Below, piece after piece: positions 10,850-22,959 of a DNA stretch of 64,000 bases. Position 1 is the first letter of the stretch, and every line of letters begins with the position of its first letter. Position numbers and translations under genes: made by a program. The notes under the pieces were generated by a model. The model ran no database searches, was not told the DNA's origin, and worked only from the letters and a program-made list of their open reading frames with translations. Source of the stretch: Hermatobates lingyangjiaoensis (taxonomy: Eukaryota > Arthropoda > Insecta > Hemiptera > Hermatobatidae); contig JAPFBL010001617.1 of the NCBI GenBank assembly GCA_026182355.1, forward strand, positions 6,335,001 to 6,399,000, in the 5' to 3' direction.

Positions 10850-12392
10850 CTGATAGAAAGTTGAACTTATCATCCTTAGAGAAATATTTGTAAAAGATAT
10901 TAAGATACATGACACTGAAATTTCAGATTTGAAATATAATTTCAAATTTATATTCACTTAATTAATTCAAATTATTAAAATACAAATAAACTTCTTATCT
11001 AGTTCCTAATATTTCAAAAGTATTTAAGAAAATTTCAATAAATAAAAAGATCTCCTCCAGTTGAACACCCTTCATTGAAATAACGCATTTTCAGAATAAT
11101 TTAGAGTAATAAGGTTAGTAGTATTTCAGAATGTATGGCGGGGTTAGCATGGTGAAATGATCGTTTTCCTCCTTAGTTCCGGTCAAGCAGATAATGAGCA
11201 CCACTATCACAGGCTGTCTCGACCATTGGGTTGTTGCGACCAGAGTGTATCCTAGGAAAGTCAGTTCTCTATTGAGTAGATTACTTTCATGATCTTAACA
11301 GAACACACATCTTCACACATTTGTAATAGTACTATATTATAATTGATAGTAATTTCAGAAAATATCAATAAAAAAATGAGAATTAGCAGTTATGTCCGAG
11401 ACAGCCATCTCAACAGTTGCGCATTGTAGTTCTAGTACCAGAACCAAAGACCATAAAGGATACTAACCCGTTATACTTTCCACTGAAATTGCCACATACC
11501 TTACTACTATTTAGTGCAGAGATTGGGAATAATGTTTTTATAGTTTCTATTTTCTTATGTTATTTTTTTTTGTGTCTGCCATAAAAATATTTTAAGTATA
11601 AGTGTAACCTAATTTGTAAAGCATTTTTGTATACAAAATTTTTAAGAAAATATTGATTTAACATTATCCTAAATATACAGTTATAATTTAACGAAAACAT
11701 AAACCTAATTTTAAGATATGAACTTGGGAACTCGGTAGAGAAGTGCGATCACTTAATAATACTGTTGTTTAGGGACGGCAGTATTAAAAAACACTTCAGC
11801 TAACCACCATTACTTTAAGCTACCATAACCCATCTCAGAGTTAAAGAATATTCAAATTTTTCTTCTTTTAAACGACAGTCTTTTATTAATTTTAACACTT
11901 CTTTAAAATAATGGCCTATTTTAAAAAAAATAGGCGTTTTTCTTTTAAAATAAAGTTAAACTAAAGTTGCGTTCGCGTGACAAAAGCAGGTCTACTCCAC
12001 CATGCCTTAACTTGACACTCCTCATTCAAAGGAAATCAACATATTTCTACATTTAAATTATTCCTCTTATTAATGTACATATTAAGCAAAAAATTTGTAT
12101 ACGGGAAAATTTTTCCGGCAACTCGAAGCTAACAAATAACAACATTTAAAGTACAAAAATTATTTTAAAAATATTTTAGATCTTTAATCCATCAAAATTA
12201 CTTTTTTTAATGTTTAGTGAAATGAAAATAATAATGTAAATAGTTGTTAAAGGTGGCTTTGAACGAAGCATGCGTGCTTTGTTGAATATGGTTCACTTTA
12301 TGACAGTTAAATGATTAAGTTATCCCCATGCCCCAAAAACTACGTACGCTCTAAACATTTAAAAAACAATGTATATATGGAATACATCTCAC
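10850..12392 (-). other. Intron between D2 first half and D2 version A
   Basis: About 1.5 kb of AT-rich sequence. I recognise no element in it; 11.13-11.29 kb is less AT-rich but matches nothing I know. Confidence 0.5.
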
Positions 12393-12523
12393 TCTCTCAT
12401 TATCTCGCCAAAGAGTCACATTGACATCCGTAGAAGTGGGTCTGCAGGGAATCAAAATAGGGCTGTTATCTATTTCCTGTAAGACAGTATAGGACTCCAT
12501 CACCGCCAGCAGATTATTCTCAT
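12393..12523 (-). CDS. Receptor Ig domain 2, first-half exon
   Basis: The acceptor is GTGTCTTAG above 12,523 and the donor is GTGAGA below 12,393. The exon is 131 nt: it begins with two nucleotides completing a codon opened by the 16.6 kb exon (G|AT, Asp) and ends in phase 0. The protein contains NNLLAVMESYTVLQE, then the first D2 cysteine in LIPCRPTS, then VNVTLWRDNER. The IPC-xPTS-x-VxVTL layout matches domain 2 (the ligand-binding domain) of Pvr/VEGFR receptors. Two candidate exons for the second half of the same domain follow at 10.8 and 9.5 kb. Confidence 0.8.
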
Positions 12524-12746
12524 CTAAGACACAACAACAAAAATTTGTGAAATTATTTAACAAAGTGGAACAAAAGTACATAAAATAATTTTTTAAAATC
12601 AATATATATTTAACCATTATTTTCTCCGAAATCCAGACGAAGACCGTTTTCTTTGGAAAATATCATCAAAGTTTATTAGGAAGTAGTTTATTGACTAACC
12701 TATTATTAAAGTTTTAACTGTTAATTATCTATACCAAATGTTTAGG

Positions 12747-13745
12747 AAAAAATCTGAATTGGCCTACACTCAACCTTTCTTTAAGTAAATATAATATCAA
12801 ACTTCTTGGGTATATAATGTCCCTATTAGACATAATATAAATGTCTAAATGGGAGATGTTTATTATTCTTTCATTCTTGGAGGTAGTACAGATAGTGATT
12901 AAACCAGTTATCAATATACGCGTTTATTTCTGTATATCACACAATTGATGCATATAATACCATTAGTATTACTACAGCAGTAATAACACTTTTGTAAAGT
13001 CAAAGTGGCGATTTCGTGTTACGAAATAATCTCTGACAGGAGAAAATGGCTTTTGTTCCTATAGCCAGTGGATCTCTAACGACCAACGAATACTTCCATT
13101 CACATGAGTGCATGTCGTAATTAACAGTTCCGGACTAGAGACCCACTACAGTTAAATTCACATTCTGCACTTTTGGTTGAGACCAGTAAACATTGTCAAG
13201 GATGGAGACGGAGATGGGTATTCGTGGTCCTATGACCTTGGGCTTTGCATTGTCTGAGGTATTGAATAACTTCGAAGTCATAAGGTCGTCATATTTAGCT
13301 GATGACCGGATTCTGAAAAATGTCAGAAACATATAATAAAAAAAGGCCTGTGTCATCGAGTCACCTTAGAATCAGCTTAAAATTAGTAACTTTTTGGTAA
13401 TATAAAATTAAGGAGTCCATTACTCATACTTCAATATTACTCAAAGATAATACGATCCATAAAAAAAAATTGCACCTGATATTAATTTTTGTTCAAGGGT
13501 GCAACATATAGATTGATTAGAGCACTTTGTTAGACAAATCCATCATACCAGGAAAAGAATAGAAATTATCTGTTTGATTTGCGTTGATTTTTTACATGAA
13601 ACAATTTTATATTTCTTACATCTCATATTAAGTCATTAAATCATTTTAAATTTTTTCATTAAAAGCTCTAAACATCAATTTTATTTCAATCGATTTGCTT
13701 ACAATTTCTAAGTCAATACAAATTCAGAAGTCATGTAATTCCAGT
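12747..13745 (+). mobile_element. HINE-like element, 5' and middle part
   Basis: Begins AAAAATCTGAATTGGCCTAC, a slightly diverged form of the family's 5' end, followed by the shared AAATGGGAGATGTTTATTA and GTAATAACACTTTTGTAAAG blocks. Similarity to the 16.9 kb copy continues to about 13,745. No 3' hairpin is present. Confidence 0.7.
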
Positions 13746-15779
13746 TTGAATTACATGAAAACCTGGAAAAATCCAAATTTCTTCTATATTTTCTAATTCA
13801 TTTCGTGTAATTTTTACTCGCCGTTTTGTGTGCATGATAAAGTGTTATCATGATCTTACGAACTGCATGGTTATTTAAGGGACAAAGTTCGGTGCTTAGA
13901 GTCAGCGTTTTGATAGATTTAATTAATTCCTTCAACTAACTAAATTTAAGCTTGCAAGGAAAGAAAAAATGTGGACTGTGGAAAGGAGTTAACGAACAAA
14001 ACCTTCTATTTGTTCCCACTAATATGACGAACAAAATGCAATATTTACGATATTAGAAAAAATGATTCTGTACAGATTCAATCTATGAATGTTAATGAAT
14101 AGGTGATCTGTTCCTACTTAATTCAAATTCTGAGTCTTTAGATTTTCTGGAAGAAGAACATATAATCTTAAGAAATAATAAAAATTAAAAATGAAATTTG
14201 ATAAAACAAATATGACATTTCAGCATTTTAGATACAGTTTTTAATATTTTTAATCTTCCTAAAAAATTTCTATACCTTAACTACTTTTCATTTATGTAAG
14301 CTGGCATATTCGGCAATGGCAGAAATTAAAACTGAAAATGTGACGAATTATTTTCCGGGGAACAATAACATAGTTTGCTCAAATATTCGTCCCAAAAAAT
14401 AAATTATCTGGAGAGCAACAAGCATAAATATCTTATTAATTATAAGTTTTGATTATAAAAAAAATATGTATTACATATGTAAAATTAATTTTCTACATTA
14501 ATAGGTATGAAATACAACAATTTTATACAATACTGTTACATTGTATAAAATTTCTTTTTTTTTTCTAAAAATGTTATACCTCAGAAAATTTAAAATTAAG
14601 TTGAAGATATGGCTAAAGCCGAAAATTTCAGCTATATGATCAAAAAGGAAGCAGATTAAGAAACCCTACACGACATACCCTAAAGAATAGTAGTTGTGTT
14701 CATGTTGATTAAGAATCCCTTGGATGATTCATATTACGACTTTGACGTTGTACAAGTCAGACTTACATAGAATGCAATTTTGCCTGTAATCTTGACCAGA
14801 CGTCAAACTGGTAAATCTTAACAGTGTACAGTTTCTGCAACTGAAGGTAACACAATTAACAGAGTTAATGACGGATGAGACGAATGGTGATTATATGTTA
14901 ATATCGATTTTCACAATATATCAGAGACACCATGGATACAGACAAAAAGAGATTACAGAGCCTGAGTTTTCTCTTGATGTAGTGCAGGTTAACAGCTGAA
15001 CATCGTTGACGGTTGGTATAAAAGTTAAAAATGTACAACTATATTCTTACTGAAGAAAATTTAGGAGAAAAAGGACCTGAATTAATTAGCGAATTAAATC
15101 ACATTTTATATGTAGTAGAACTAAAAAAATTTCATTAATTAAAGAGCGTCAAAAGAGGGAAGATGAATACAAATATTTGTTTCATTTCTTTCAGATTCTT
15201 CAAAAAATAATCTACCGGTAGAAATCAAAGTCAGCATGGAATGTTTAAAAATGGAGTCAGCGAGTACATGATGAAAATGGTCTTTCTTTGAATGAGAGAA
15301 GGGAAGGTCTACTTTTAAGAAAACAATTTCAGGCATCCGAACTGTAATCAATGCAGTTGGAGTATGAATAGATAAAGGCATAAATAACTTATTAATAATA
15401 CTTAAATAGTTTGAAAACGAATAAATTATTACACCATAATAAATATAGAATACTACATCAGTGCCGCTGTGTAGTGATGTTTTCTAATTTAACATCTAGG
15501 TTAGGAGATTTTTTTCTTCTGTTCGAGGACATGACTTTCTATCTGTTTATTGACCAGGGAGACTGAACTTGTGTTGGGGTGTTAAATGAGTTTGACCGAG
15601 CAAAAATATGTCAATGGACTGGCGATGTAGGAATCCTGATCACCAGAGGTTCATGTGAATTTCTTTCACGTTCGAAACAAGGAACTCTAATCTTATATTT
15701 TTTCTGTTTACAACATTATCTAGCTGGAAATAGTATAAATTTCCTTGGACAATCTCACTGCCGGGCGTAGGCTGAATAA

Positions 15780-16240
15780 ATGAGTTGTCCTGTAAAGCAC
15801 TGATGCTTGTCTAAAACTCTAAAGGTTGTTTTCCTTTTCAGAAACTTCTGAAGTTGCAGAGCCAAGAGCCTGTTTATAAGATAGTCCCTCATTGGTAAGG
15901 AGTTCTTCGGTTTCCCCTTGTCGTTTGCTCCTTAATAAATACGCAGCCTCTATAAATGACAGGCTGCTGCCCCATACAATTAGGACACGAGGGCTGAGCA
16001 TCCTCTGCCTTCTTGCATTCTCTGCAGTAGTACATATTTGGAATGAATATTGCAGTTTGTCGGCGTGTGGTCCACTAACTGACGTCAACCACTCCCACTA
16101 AACCACTCAACGTTTACCTCAATGTTAGAAGGTTTGTAATTGATACCTCATTACAAGTAGTAACTAATTCAAGACGCCTAATTTTCTTAGTCTGGCCCAG
16201 TACCTTGTCTATCAGTCGCGAGGACGCTATCTCCGTAACG
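15780..16240 (-). pseudogene. Jockey-type ORF1 (gag) C-terminal remnant
   Basis: Minus-strand frames around 15,890-16,060 give CRECKKAEDAQPSCPNCMGQ followed by QPVIYRGC. This matches the CCHC zinc knuckles of Jockey ORF1 proteins, which read C..CxxxHxAxYKGC; the expected His is replaced here. After a frameshift comes GLSYKQALGSA, matching the SYAxAL motif after the knuckles. Several stops follow towards 15,780. The product would have been an RNA-binding retrotransposon protein; this copy is dead. Confidence 0.6.
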
Positions 16241-16606
16241 GACTTAGTAGTGGCCTAAACAGTTCAAGTGTATTGCTACTGTCCTTAACAAACTGTCTAG
16301 AGTAGGTTTACGTCACCATATCTAATAGAAGCAAATTGTCACAGTTATAGAACACTCAAGAAAGCTAGGACAAGAAAGCGATAAACCAAACATAAGAATC
16401 ATTATAAAACTCCCTCTGTAAAAAAAATCAAAAAAAAACCCTGAGGAAAAATAATTCCACCAGAAAAGAATAATTGAGCTAAGTAACAACAAAAATTTTC
16501 CTTAAAAAACATACCTATTCATATAAATGTATTTTTAGCGTTAAAATGTTTGATTATAACAGTAGAAAATGTATATATATATATATATATAATCTAGTGG
16601 ATTTAC

Positions 16607-16775
16607 CTTGAACATAGAGGTACACACTAGGGCCGTCTTCACTTGGAGAATCTTCAGATTTCTTACTACAGTAATAGAACCCCGTGTCCATATAATATGC
16701 GTAAAGGAGGGTAAGTTTGGAGATGAAAATAGGCCCCTCTTGCCAGGAAGTCAAATTTTTCTTCGAAAAATTACC
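16607..16775 (-). CDS. Receptor Ig domain 1, second-half exon
   Basis: The acceptor is TTTGTGCAG above 16,775 and the donor is GTAAAT below 16,607. The exon is 169 nt, enters in phase 0 and leaves in phase 1, fitting the exons on both sides. It encodes the second half of Ig domain 1. Visible features are an N-glycosylation sequon (NLT), a short hydrophobic strand, the diagnostic DTGFYYC motif with the second Ig cysteine, an acidic serine-rich loop, and a closing VYLYVQ strand. The DTGYYYC...VYVYV pattern is characteristic of VEGFR domain 1. Two (TA)n tracts lie just outside the donor. Confidence 0.8.
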
Positions 16776-16928
16776 CTGCACAAACAAATTGAAATATTCA
16801 TACAATTGAACATAAACGGTTTAATACAATGATTAATGCACAAATCTGTGTAACAGAAAGACTTTAACACTAAGATAAGTTATCATTAATTGATTTTTTT
16901 ACCAAACACATTCATATGATAGCAGATA

Positions 16929-17950
16929 GTAAAAATCTGGAGTGGCCTACACTCAACTTTACTATAAGTAAATATGTATCAAACCTCTTGGGTAGATAAT
17001 GTAACATGTAGACATAATATAAATATATCAATGGGAGATGTTTATTACTCTTTCATTCGTGGAGGTAGTATAGATAATGATTGAACCAGTTATCAATATA
17101 TGCCCTTATTTCTGTATATCACACAATTGATGCATATAATATCATATATATATTGCCACAGCAGTAATAACACTTTTATAAAGTCAAAGTGACGATATCG
17201 TGTTACAAAATAACTCTTGCAGAAGAAACTGACTTTTGATGCTATAGCCAATGGATCTCCAGCGACCAACGAATATTCCATGCACGTCAGTGCACGTCGT
17301 AATTAGCAGTCCTGGACTAGAGGCCCACTACTGCTAAATTCTCATCCTGCATGTTTTGTTAAGGTCAGTAATCATAAGGACGGGGTTGGGACGTCAGTCT
17401 GTCAGGTCGCCTTCACGAATATGGAAGGAGTCACATTCGTGATCGTATGGCCTTGCGGCTTTGCATTGCCTGAGGTATTGTATAACGTGAAGTTATTAGG
17501 TAGTCATATTTAGCTGAGGATCTGATTCTGGAAAACGTCTCTCATCGAATCACCTTAAAATTAGTATCTGTTTGGTAATATAAAACTAAGGAGTCCATTC
17601 CTCTTAATTCAATATTATTCAAAGATAACCAGGTTCATAAACACAAAATGTCAACAACAAGTAGCTTTTCACACTATACATAACATAAGTAACTCTTTCC
17701 ATTGTGCTATATTCGGTTATAACGTTGGTGTAAATATATATTGAGAAAAAAAAGATATCAGTAATTAACCAGTTTTACATACTCAATCAAATTCAAAGTA
17801 GGCTTTTCAATATAATTTAAAACTTGTGTAAATGGAAAACATCAGAAATGATATATTTGATTGGCATTCATTTTTTACATATAAGAATTTTATTCTTCTT
17901 ACGTCTCACATTATGTCATTAAATCATTTCAAATTTTCAAATGGAGTAAA
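16929..17950 (+). mobile_element. HINE-like element, 5' and middle part
   Basis: Starts AAAAATCTGGAGTGGCCTAC and shares the inverted-repeat block ACTTTACTATAAGTAA and the AAATGGGAGATG-like block. It is closest to the copy at 12.75 kb. The 3' hairpin end is absent. Confidence 0.7.
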
Positions 17951-18902
17951 ACATTTCTCAAATGCAATAGGAAACACAGACGAACAAACTCTTAATTTTA
18001 TAAATATAGGGTAATACATTTAAATACTCTACTGTTAAGTATTTTTAATCGTTTTCACTATAACTAATTTAGTCAATAAGGTTTAAAATAACATGAATTA
18101 AATATAAATAATTCCATTCAATACTTTATTATATGTAGGTATTAAATGTTTAGTAGTAATTATTTCGGAACTAATTAATTATTTTGATATATTTTTATGA
18201 AAATAATTCCAGAGGAACAACAAACATACAAGTCGCTTTTCTTCGTACAAATTACATCTTTATGCAAGACAGTCGAAATATAATAGAAAGTTTTTGTGAA
18301 ATCTTTTATGTGTATTGTTTCTGTTGGTTTAGTTTATCTAGTTTTGTGAAATCGTTTTAATTGCTAATTATGAAAATAATAATATTTAACATTAAACTAA
18401 TTAAAAAATCATTAAGTATACGAAAATAAGTAAAAAGGAATTTGTACTTACTATTTGAAGTATTATTGACTAGAGAACGAAATAAGCAATACAGAGGTTA
18501 AAACAGTTTGAAAGGTTCCAAAAAGGACGCGGAGGACTAATCTAGGCAGAGTATTCGCGCCTTTTTAGAATGACTTGCTCTACCGATGCACAAATCACAT
18601 GCAATCTAAATTATCTAATTTTAAAATAGTCCCCTTCTATCACTGTTTCTTTTATAAATAATAATTAAACATTAAAGAAAAGTATTAAACTACTTTATCA
18701 AAAACGAAAAATATATATAATCCATATACGAGTAAATTAAATTAATTAGTCGCAATACAAAATAATAAAAGTAATTTCTAAACCTATTTCTTTTAAAAGT
18801 TGTCTGAACTATTAAATGAAAACATGGAACAAAACAGACTGATGGAGATTTACAAACCATCAATCGTGTCCATATATTTAAATGAAGTTTTGATGACACT
18901 AC

Positions 18903-20136
18903 TAAAAATATCTGGAGTGGCCTACACTCAACTTTACTATAAGTAACTTAATATCAAATTTCTTGAGTATATAATAAATAACGTCTCAATTAAGCATAAT
19001 GTAAACATCTAAATGGGATATGATTATTAGTCTTTAATTCCTGAGGTAGTACAGATAGTCATTGAAGGGCATATCAATATATAAGCTTATTTTTGTACAT
19101 CACACAGCTGATGCAAATAATTTCTTTAGTATAACTACAGCAGTAATAACATTTTTGAAAAACCAAAGTGAACAACATTTCTTGATACGAAATATTCTCC
19201 TACAAGAGAACATGGCTTTTGTTCAAATAGCCAATGGATTTCTTACATTGTTTACTTGACATCCTTCTACATTGAATATTAAAGTAAAATTTTGAAATTT
19301 AAAACAGGAAAATACCCTTATTTCCTCTGAAAAACATCATAAACATCGAAGAAAAAATGTTGTTTGAAGATGATTTATAATTAAAAATGTACGATAACTA
19401 CATTTATTAATCTCTAAACGAAAGATTTCAATTTTGAATTATCTTTTACATTTTCGGTCTTTTATAGAATTATTATACTGGGAATTTTATGGCTTCTTAG
19501 TATTTAACAAGATCATTTTCCTTCCCCTTTGTCAAATATCATATATACGAATTTTTTCTGAGTGAGTGTTATCACTCACTTTTCCTGCCTTCTGTACTCT
19601 GTTATACTTTTGCTATGAATGTATATTGAGAAAAAATATATAAGTAATTAGCCAGTTTACATACTAAAATTAAAGTCAAAGACAGCTATTAGTGTAATTT
19701 AAAACTTTTATAGTTGGGGGCTTCTAATTTTTGAAAATAATAAATATGAACTATTAGACTAGAATAGTGAAAAAAACTGGATATTTCTCAAAAAACATAA
19801 GTCCTCTTTCTTGAGGAAAGAGTCCATTCGTCACATTTCAATATCATGGAAAGGTACTACAATTTACAAAGATAATGTAATTGTAACTGATATTAAGTTT
19901 TGCTCAAGATTGCAATATATAGATTTATTAAAGTATTTTATGAGACAAATCAATCATGCCATGGAAGACAGAGGCAATTTATTTATGTCTATTGGCAGTG
20001 ATTTTTTTTTACATGTCAAAATATTATTCATCTTATATCTCGTATAAGTCAATAAATTATTTAAATTTTTCGTTTAAAATATCAATTTCATCTTAGTGGA
20101 TCCGCTGACAAAATTTCTAAGTCAATGTAAACATTG
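18903..20136 (+). mobile_element. HINE-like element, left arm of a large inverted repeat
   Basis: Starts TCTGGAGTGGCCTACACTC and runs to the GTCAATGTAAACATTGT block. Positions 18,903-19,957 are almost identical, in reverse complement, to 20,443-21,478. The element is cut by the 5' end of another copy at about 20,137. Confidence 0.75.
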
Positions 20137-20248
20137 TAAAAAAATCTGGAGTGGCCTACACTCTACTTTACTATAAGTAACTTAATGTCAAATTTCTTGA
20201 GTATATAAAACATAACGTCTCATTTAAGCATAACGTTAACATCTAAAT
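20137..20248 (+). mobile_element. HINE-like element, 5' end only
   Basis: Begins AAAAATCTGGAGTGGCCTAC with the CTCTACTTTACTATAAGTAA variant also seen in the 50.75 kb copy. It breaks off at 20,248 where a hAT-like terminus starts. Confidence 0.65.
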
Positions 20249-20440
20249 CAGGGTTTCCCAAACTTTTTCTGTCTGGCGCCCCCTTGTCTTCTAGAATAGA
20301 CTGCCAGCGCCCCCTTGTCTTCTAGAATAGCCTGCCAGCGCCCCCTACCCCATAAAAATGGAAAGATATGCCAAAAAGCCTATCAGAACTAACCTGTTCT
20401 ATTCAGGTTTAACTTTTTTCGTGGACAAATGATGGATTTG
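20249..20440 (+). mobile_element. hAT-like terminal fragment with 31-bp tandem repeat
   Basis: Begins CAGGGTTTCCCAAACTTTTT, a hAT-type terminal sequence. A GC-rich 31-bp unit (GCGCCCCCTTGTCTTCTAGA...) is repeated at 20,276-20,306 and 20,307-20,337 with one difference and partially a third time. The opposite end is not found; the fragment sits in the loop of the 18.9-21.5 kb inverted repeat. Confidence 0.5.
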
Positions 20441-20442
20441 TC

Positions 20443-21478
20443 TCATAAAATACTTTAATAAATCTATATATTGCAATCTTGAGCAAAACTTAATATCAGT
20501 TACAATTACATTATCTTTGTAAATTGTAGTACCTTTCCATGATATTGAAATGTGACGAATGGACTCTTTCCTCAAGAAAGAGGACTTATGTTTTTTGAGA
20601 AATATCCAGTTTTTTTCACTATTCTAGTCTAATAGTTCATATTTATTATTTTCAAAAATTAGAAGCCCCCAACTATAAAAGTTTTAAATTACACTAATAG
20701 CTGTCTTTGACTTTAATTTTAGTATGTAAACTGGCTAATTACTTATATATTTTTTCTCAATATACATTCATAGCAAAAGTATAACAGAGTACAGAAGGCA
20801 GGAAAAGTGAGTGATAACACTCACTCAGAAAAAATTCGTATATATGATATTTGACAAAGGGGAAGGAAAATGATCTTGTTAAATACTAAGAAGCCATAAA
20901 ATTCCCAGTATAATAATTCTATAAAAGACCGAAAATGTAAAAGATAATTCAAAATTGAAATCTTTCGTTTAGAGATTAATAAATGTAGTTATCGTACATT
21001 TTTAATTATAAATCATCTTCAAACAACATTTTTTCTTCGATGTTTATGATGTTTTTCAGAGGAAATAAGGGTATTTTCCTGTTTTAAATTTCAAAATTTT
21101 ACTTTAATATTCAATGTAGAAGGATGTCAAGTAAACGATGTAAGAAATCCATTGGCTATTTGAACAAAAGCCATGTTCTCTTGTAGGAGAATATTTCGTA
21201 TCAAGAAATGTTGTTCACTTTGGTTTTTCAAAAATGTTATTACTGCTGTAGTTATACTAAAGAAATTATTGCATCAGCTGTGTGATGTACAAAAATAAAC
21301 TTATATATTGATATGCCCTTCAATGACTATCTGTACTACCTCAGGAATTAAAGACTAATAATCATATCCCATTTAGATGTTTACATTATGCTTAATTGAG
21401 ACGTTATTTATTATATACTCAAGAAATTTGATATTAAGTTACTTATAGTAAAGTTGAGTGTAGGCCACTCCAAATTTT
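20443..21478 (-). mobile_element. HINE-like element, right arm of a large inverted repeat
   Basis: Reverse-complement partner of 18,903-19,957. It ends at 21,478 in GTGTAGGCCACTCCAAATTT, the reverse complement of the family 5' end. Confidence 0.75.
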
Positions 21479-21484
21479 TTAATG

Positions 21485-22015
21485 ATCTGTTTGGTGTCAA
21501 AAAGAAGCATTTTCTGAAAACAGAAATCGAACTCTAACGTCCTTTTGAAGAATGTAATTTAAAAAAAATTCATCTTAAATCATTCTCCACATGATATTCT
21601 ATCTTTAGGCATAGTTTCATTTTGATTTGTCAAAGGGTATGGCTTGTATTACTCTCACAATGTTTGAGATTGATTTATAAGACAAAAGTTTTACATCTTA
21701 TTAAAAAAAAAATATGTCTGTTGTTTTAAAAATTTGAACATATTTTTCCCTTATTCCATTTGTAACCTGAATGTTAATGCAAAAATTCAAAAACTCTAGA
21801 ATTATCATAATAATAAGACCTTCCCATCATGCATACTACTTCCCAAAAAATAGGGAACATCTAGACTATGGGGCACATTTTTGTGTAAAATATAACATGA
21901 TCCATCAAAAATTCTGGACAGTAGCGTGGCAACAAGCAATGCTAACATACTCAGCCACCCACACAAACACACACACATATACACACAGACATCAACGAAA
22001 AAACTTCTGAATCGA
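21485..22015 (+). mobile_element. HINE-like element, 3' part without terminal hairpin
   Basis: Contains the CATTTTCTGAAAACAGAAATCG block, the ATTCTGGACAGTAGCGTGG block, the CA-rich microsatellite at 21,958-21,987 and ACATCAACGAAAAAACTTC. It is cut before the terminal hairpin. Confidence 0.65.
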
Positions 22016-22059
22016 ATAATTGACACTGAATTGTTTTTTATATTTATCTAACCTTTTTT

Positions 22060-22300
22060 AGACAAAATAAGAATATTTTGAAGCCTTGGAAAACTTTGGT
22101 TTAAATCTTCAATGTAGAAGGAGGTAGAATAAACTCGGCATGTAATGTTACAGATGACCATGCATGAGATCCACTAGCTAAGGGAACAAAAGCCATGTTC
22201 TCTTGTAAGAGAGTCTTACTGAAAACTCTGTAAGAGTTTCTCTATTCTTTTTTCTTTGGATTTACAAAATTATTATTACGGCTGTGGTAATACCAATGAT
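22060..22300 (-). mobile_element. HINE-like element, internal fragment
   Basis: Contains TTCAATGTAGAAGGAGGT and AAAGCCATGTTCTCTTGTAAG, reverse complement of the family's internal sequence. Diverged and without ends. Confidence 0.5.
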
Positions 22301-22322
22301 CTATATACTTATAAAACTCTGA

Positions 22323-22435
22323 TGTCCCCGTTTAAATAGTTTCACACGCTCTAAACTGAATAAAATATTAGATATTCTGTGGGAATCGAACCCACGCCCT
22401 CGCGTAGCGCGCGCTACCGACTACGCCACGGGGAC
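22323..22435 (-). tRNA. tRNA-like sequence or tRNA-derived SINE head
   Basis: From 22,435 downward: GTCCCCG; TG; a complete D arm GCGTAGTCGGTAGCGC (four pairs, conserved A14, G18 and G19); about 15 nt in place of the usual 23 before the T arm, so no proper anticodon arm; and a complete T arm GTGGGTTCGATTCCCAC (22,379-22,395). Box A (TGGCGTAGTCGG) and box B (GGTTCGATTCC) are near consensus. The 3' acceptor half is not next to the T arm; a perfect complement CGGGGAC plus A lies 48 bp further at 22,323-22,330. It cannot be a normal tRNA; most likely a tRNA pseudogene or SINE. Confidence 0.55.
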
Positions 22436-22959
22436 TGAGGAAGTAAGCTTCCAAAACCTGATAGAAATGACGTCGAAAGATTAAATAAATGTTTTTCGAC
22501 CTAAATTATAATGATTTAATTATAATAAATTTAGAAAGACAAAATTTATTGGATAATAGACGATAATATGAAATAATTATTTAATATATCAACAAATGAT
22601 ATTTATTATAGTTGACGGAAGTTTTAGAAATTATCATATTAATATAAGTAAAATATTAAGAGCACACAATTATGTCAGTAATCAAAAACAGCTTGTCATA
22701 ATGCCTATATTTTCTTCTTTTGATATATCTATTTCAATAAAAATGATAGAGTAGGACTCTCGATACATCGGAAAGTACAGGAAAATTCTTATTTAAATAA
22801 ATTCTCTCTAAATTAAGGAGTTCAGGACTAATTTCATTGGCTGTAGTATCTCAGTAATTGACAACTTCTTCCAGTTGTCAAGAAAGAAGCTGAAGGTGAT
22901 AACTATAATGCTTGAATCAGTCTTACTTGGGGCGCAAATTTACTAAATTCTATTTAACT

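Larger units (their letters stand above)
12524..16606 (-). other. Intron between D1 second half and D2 first half
   Basis: About 4.1 kb. It contains a 5' part of the HINE-like family (12.75-13.75 kb) and a Jockey ORF1 remnant (15.78-16.24 kb, minus). I see nothing recognisable in 13.75-15.1 kb. An open stretch at 15,139-15,381 (minus) matches no family I know. Confidence 0.55.

Noticed and set aside
15139..15381. 80-residue minus-strand ORF considered as an additional receptor exon
   Set aside because: No Ig cysteine/tryptophan pattern, and phases of the neighbouring exons already chain without it.
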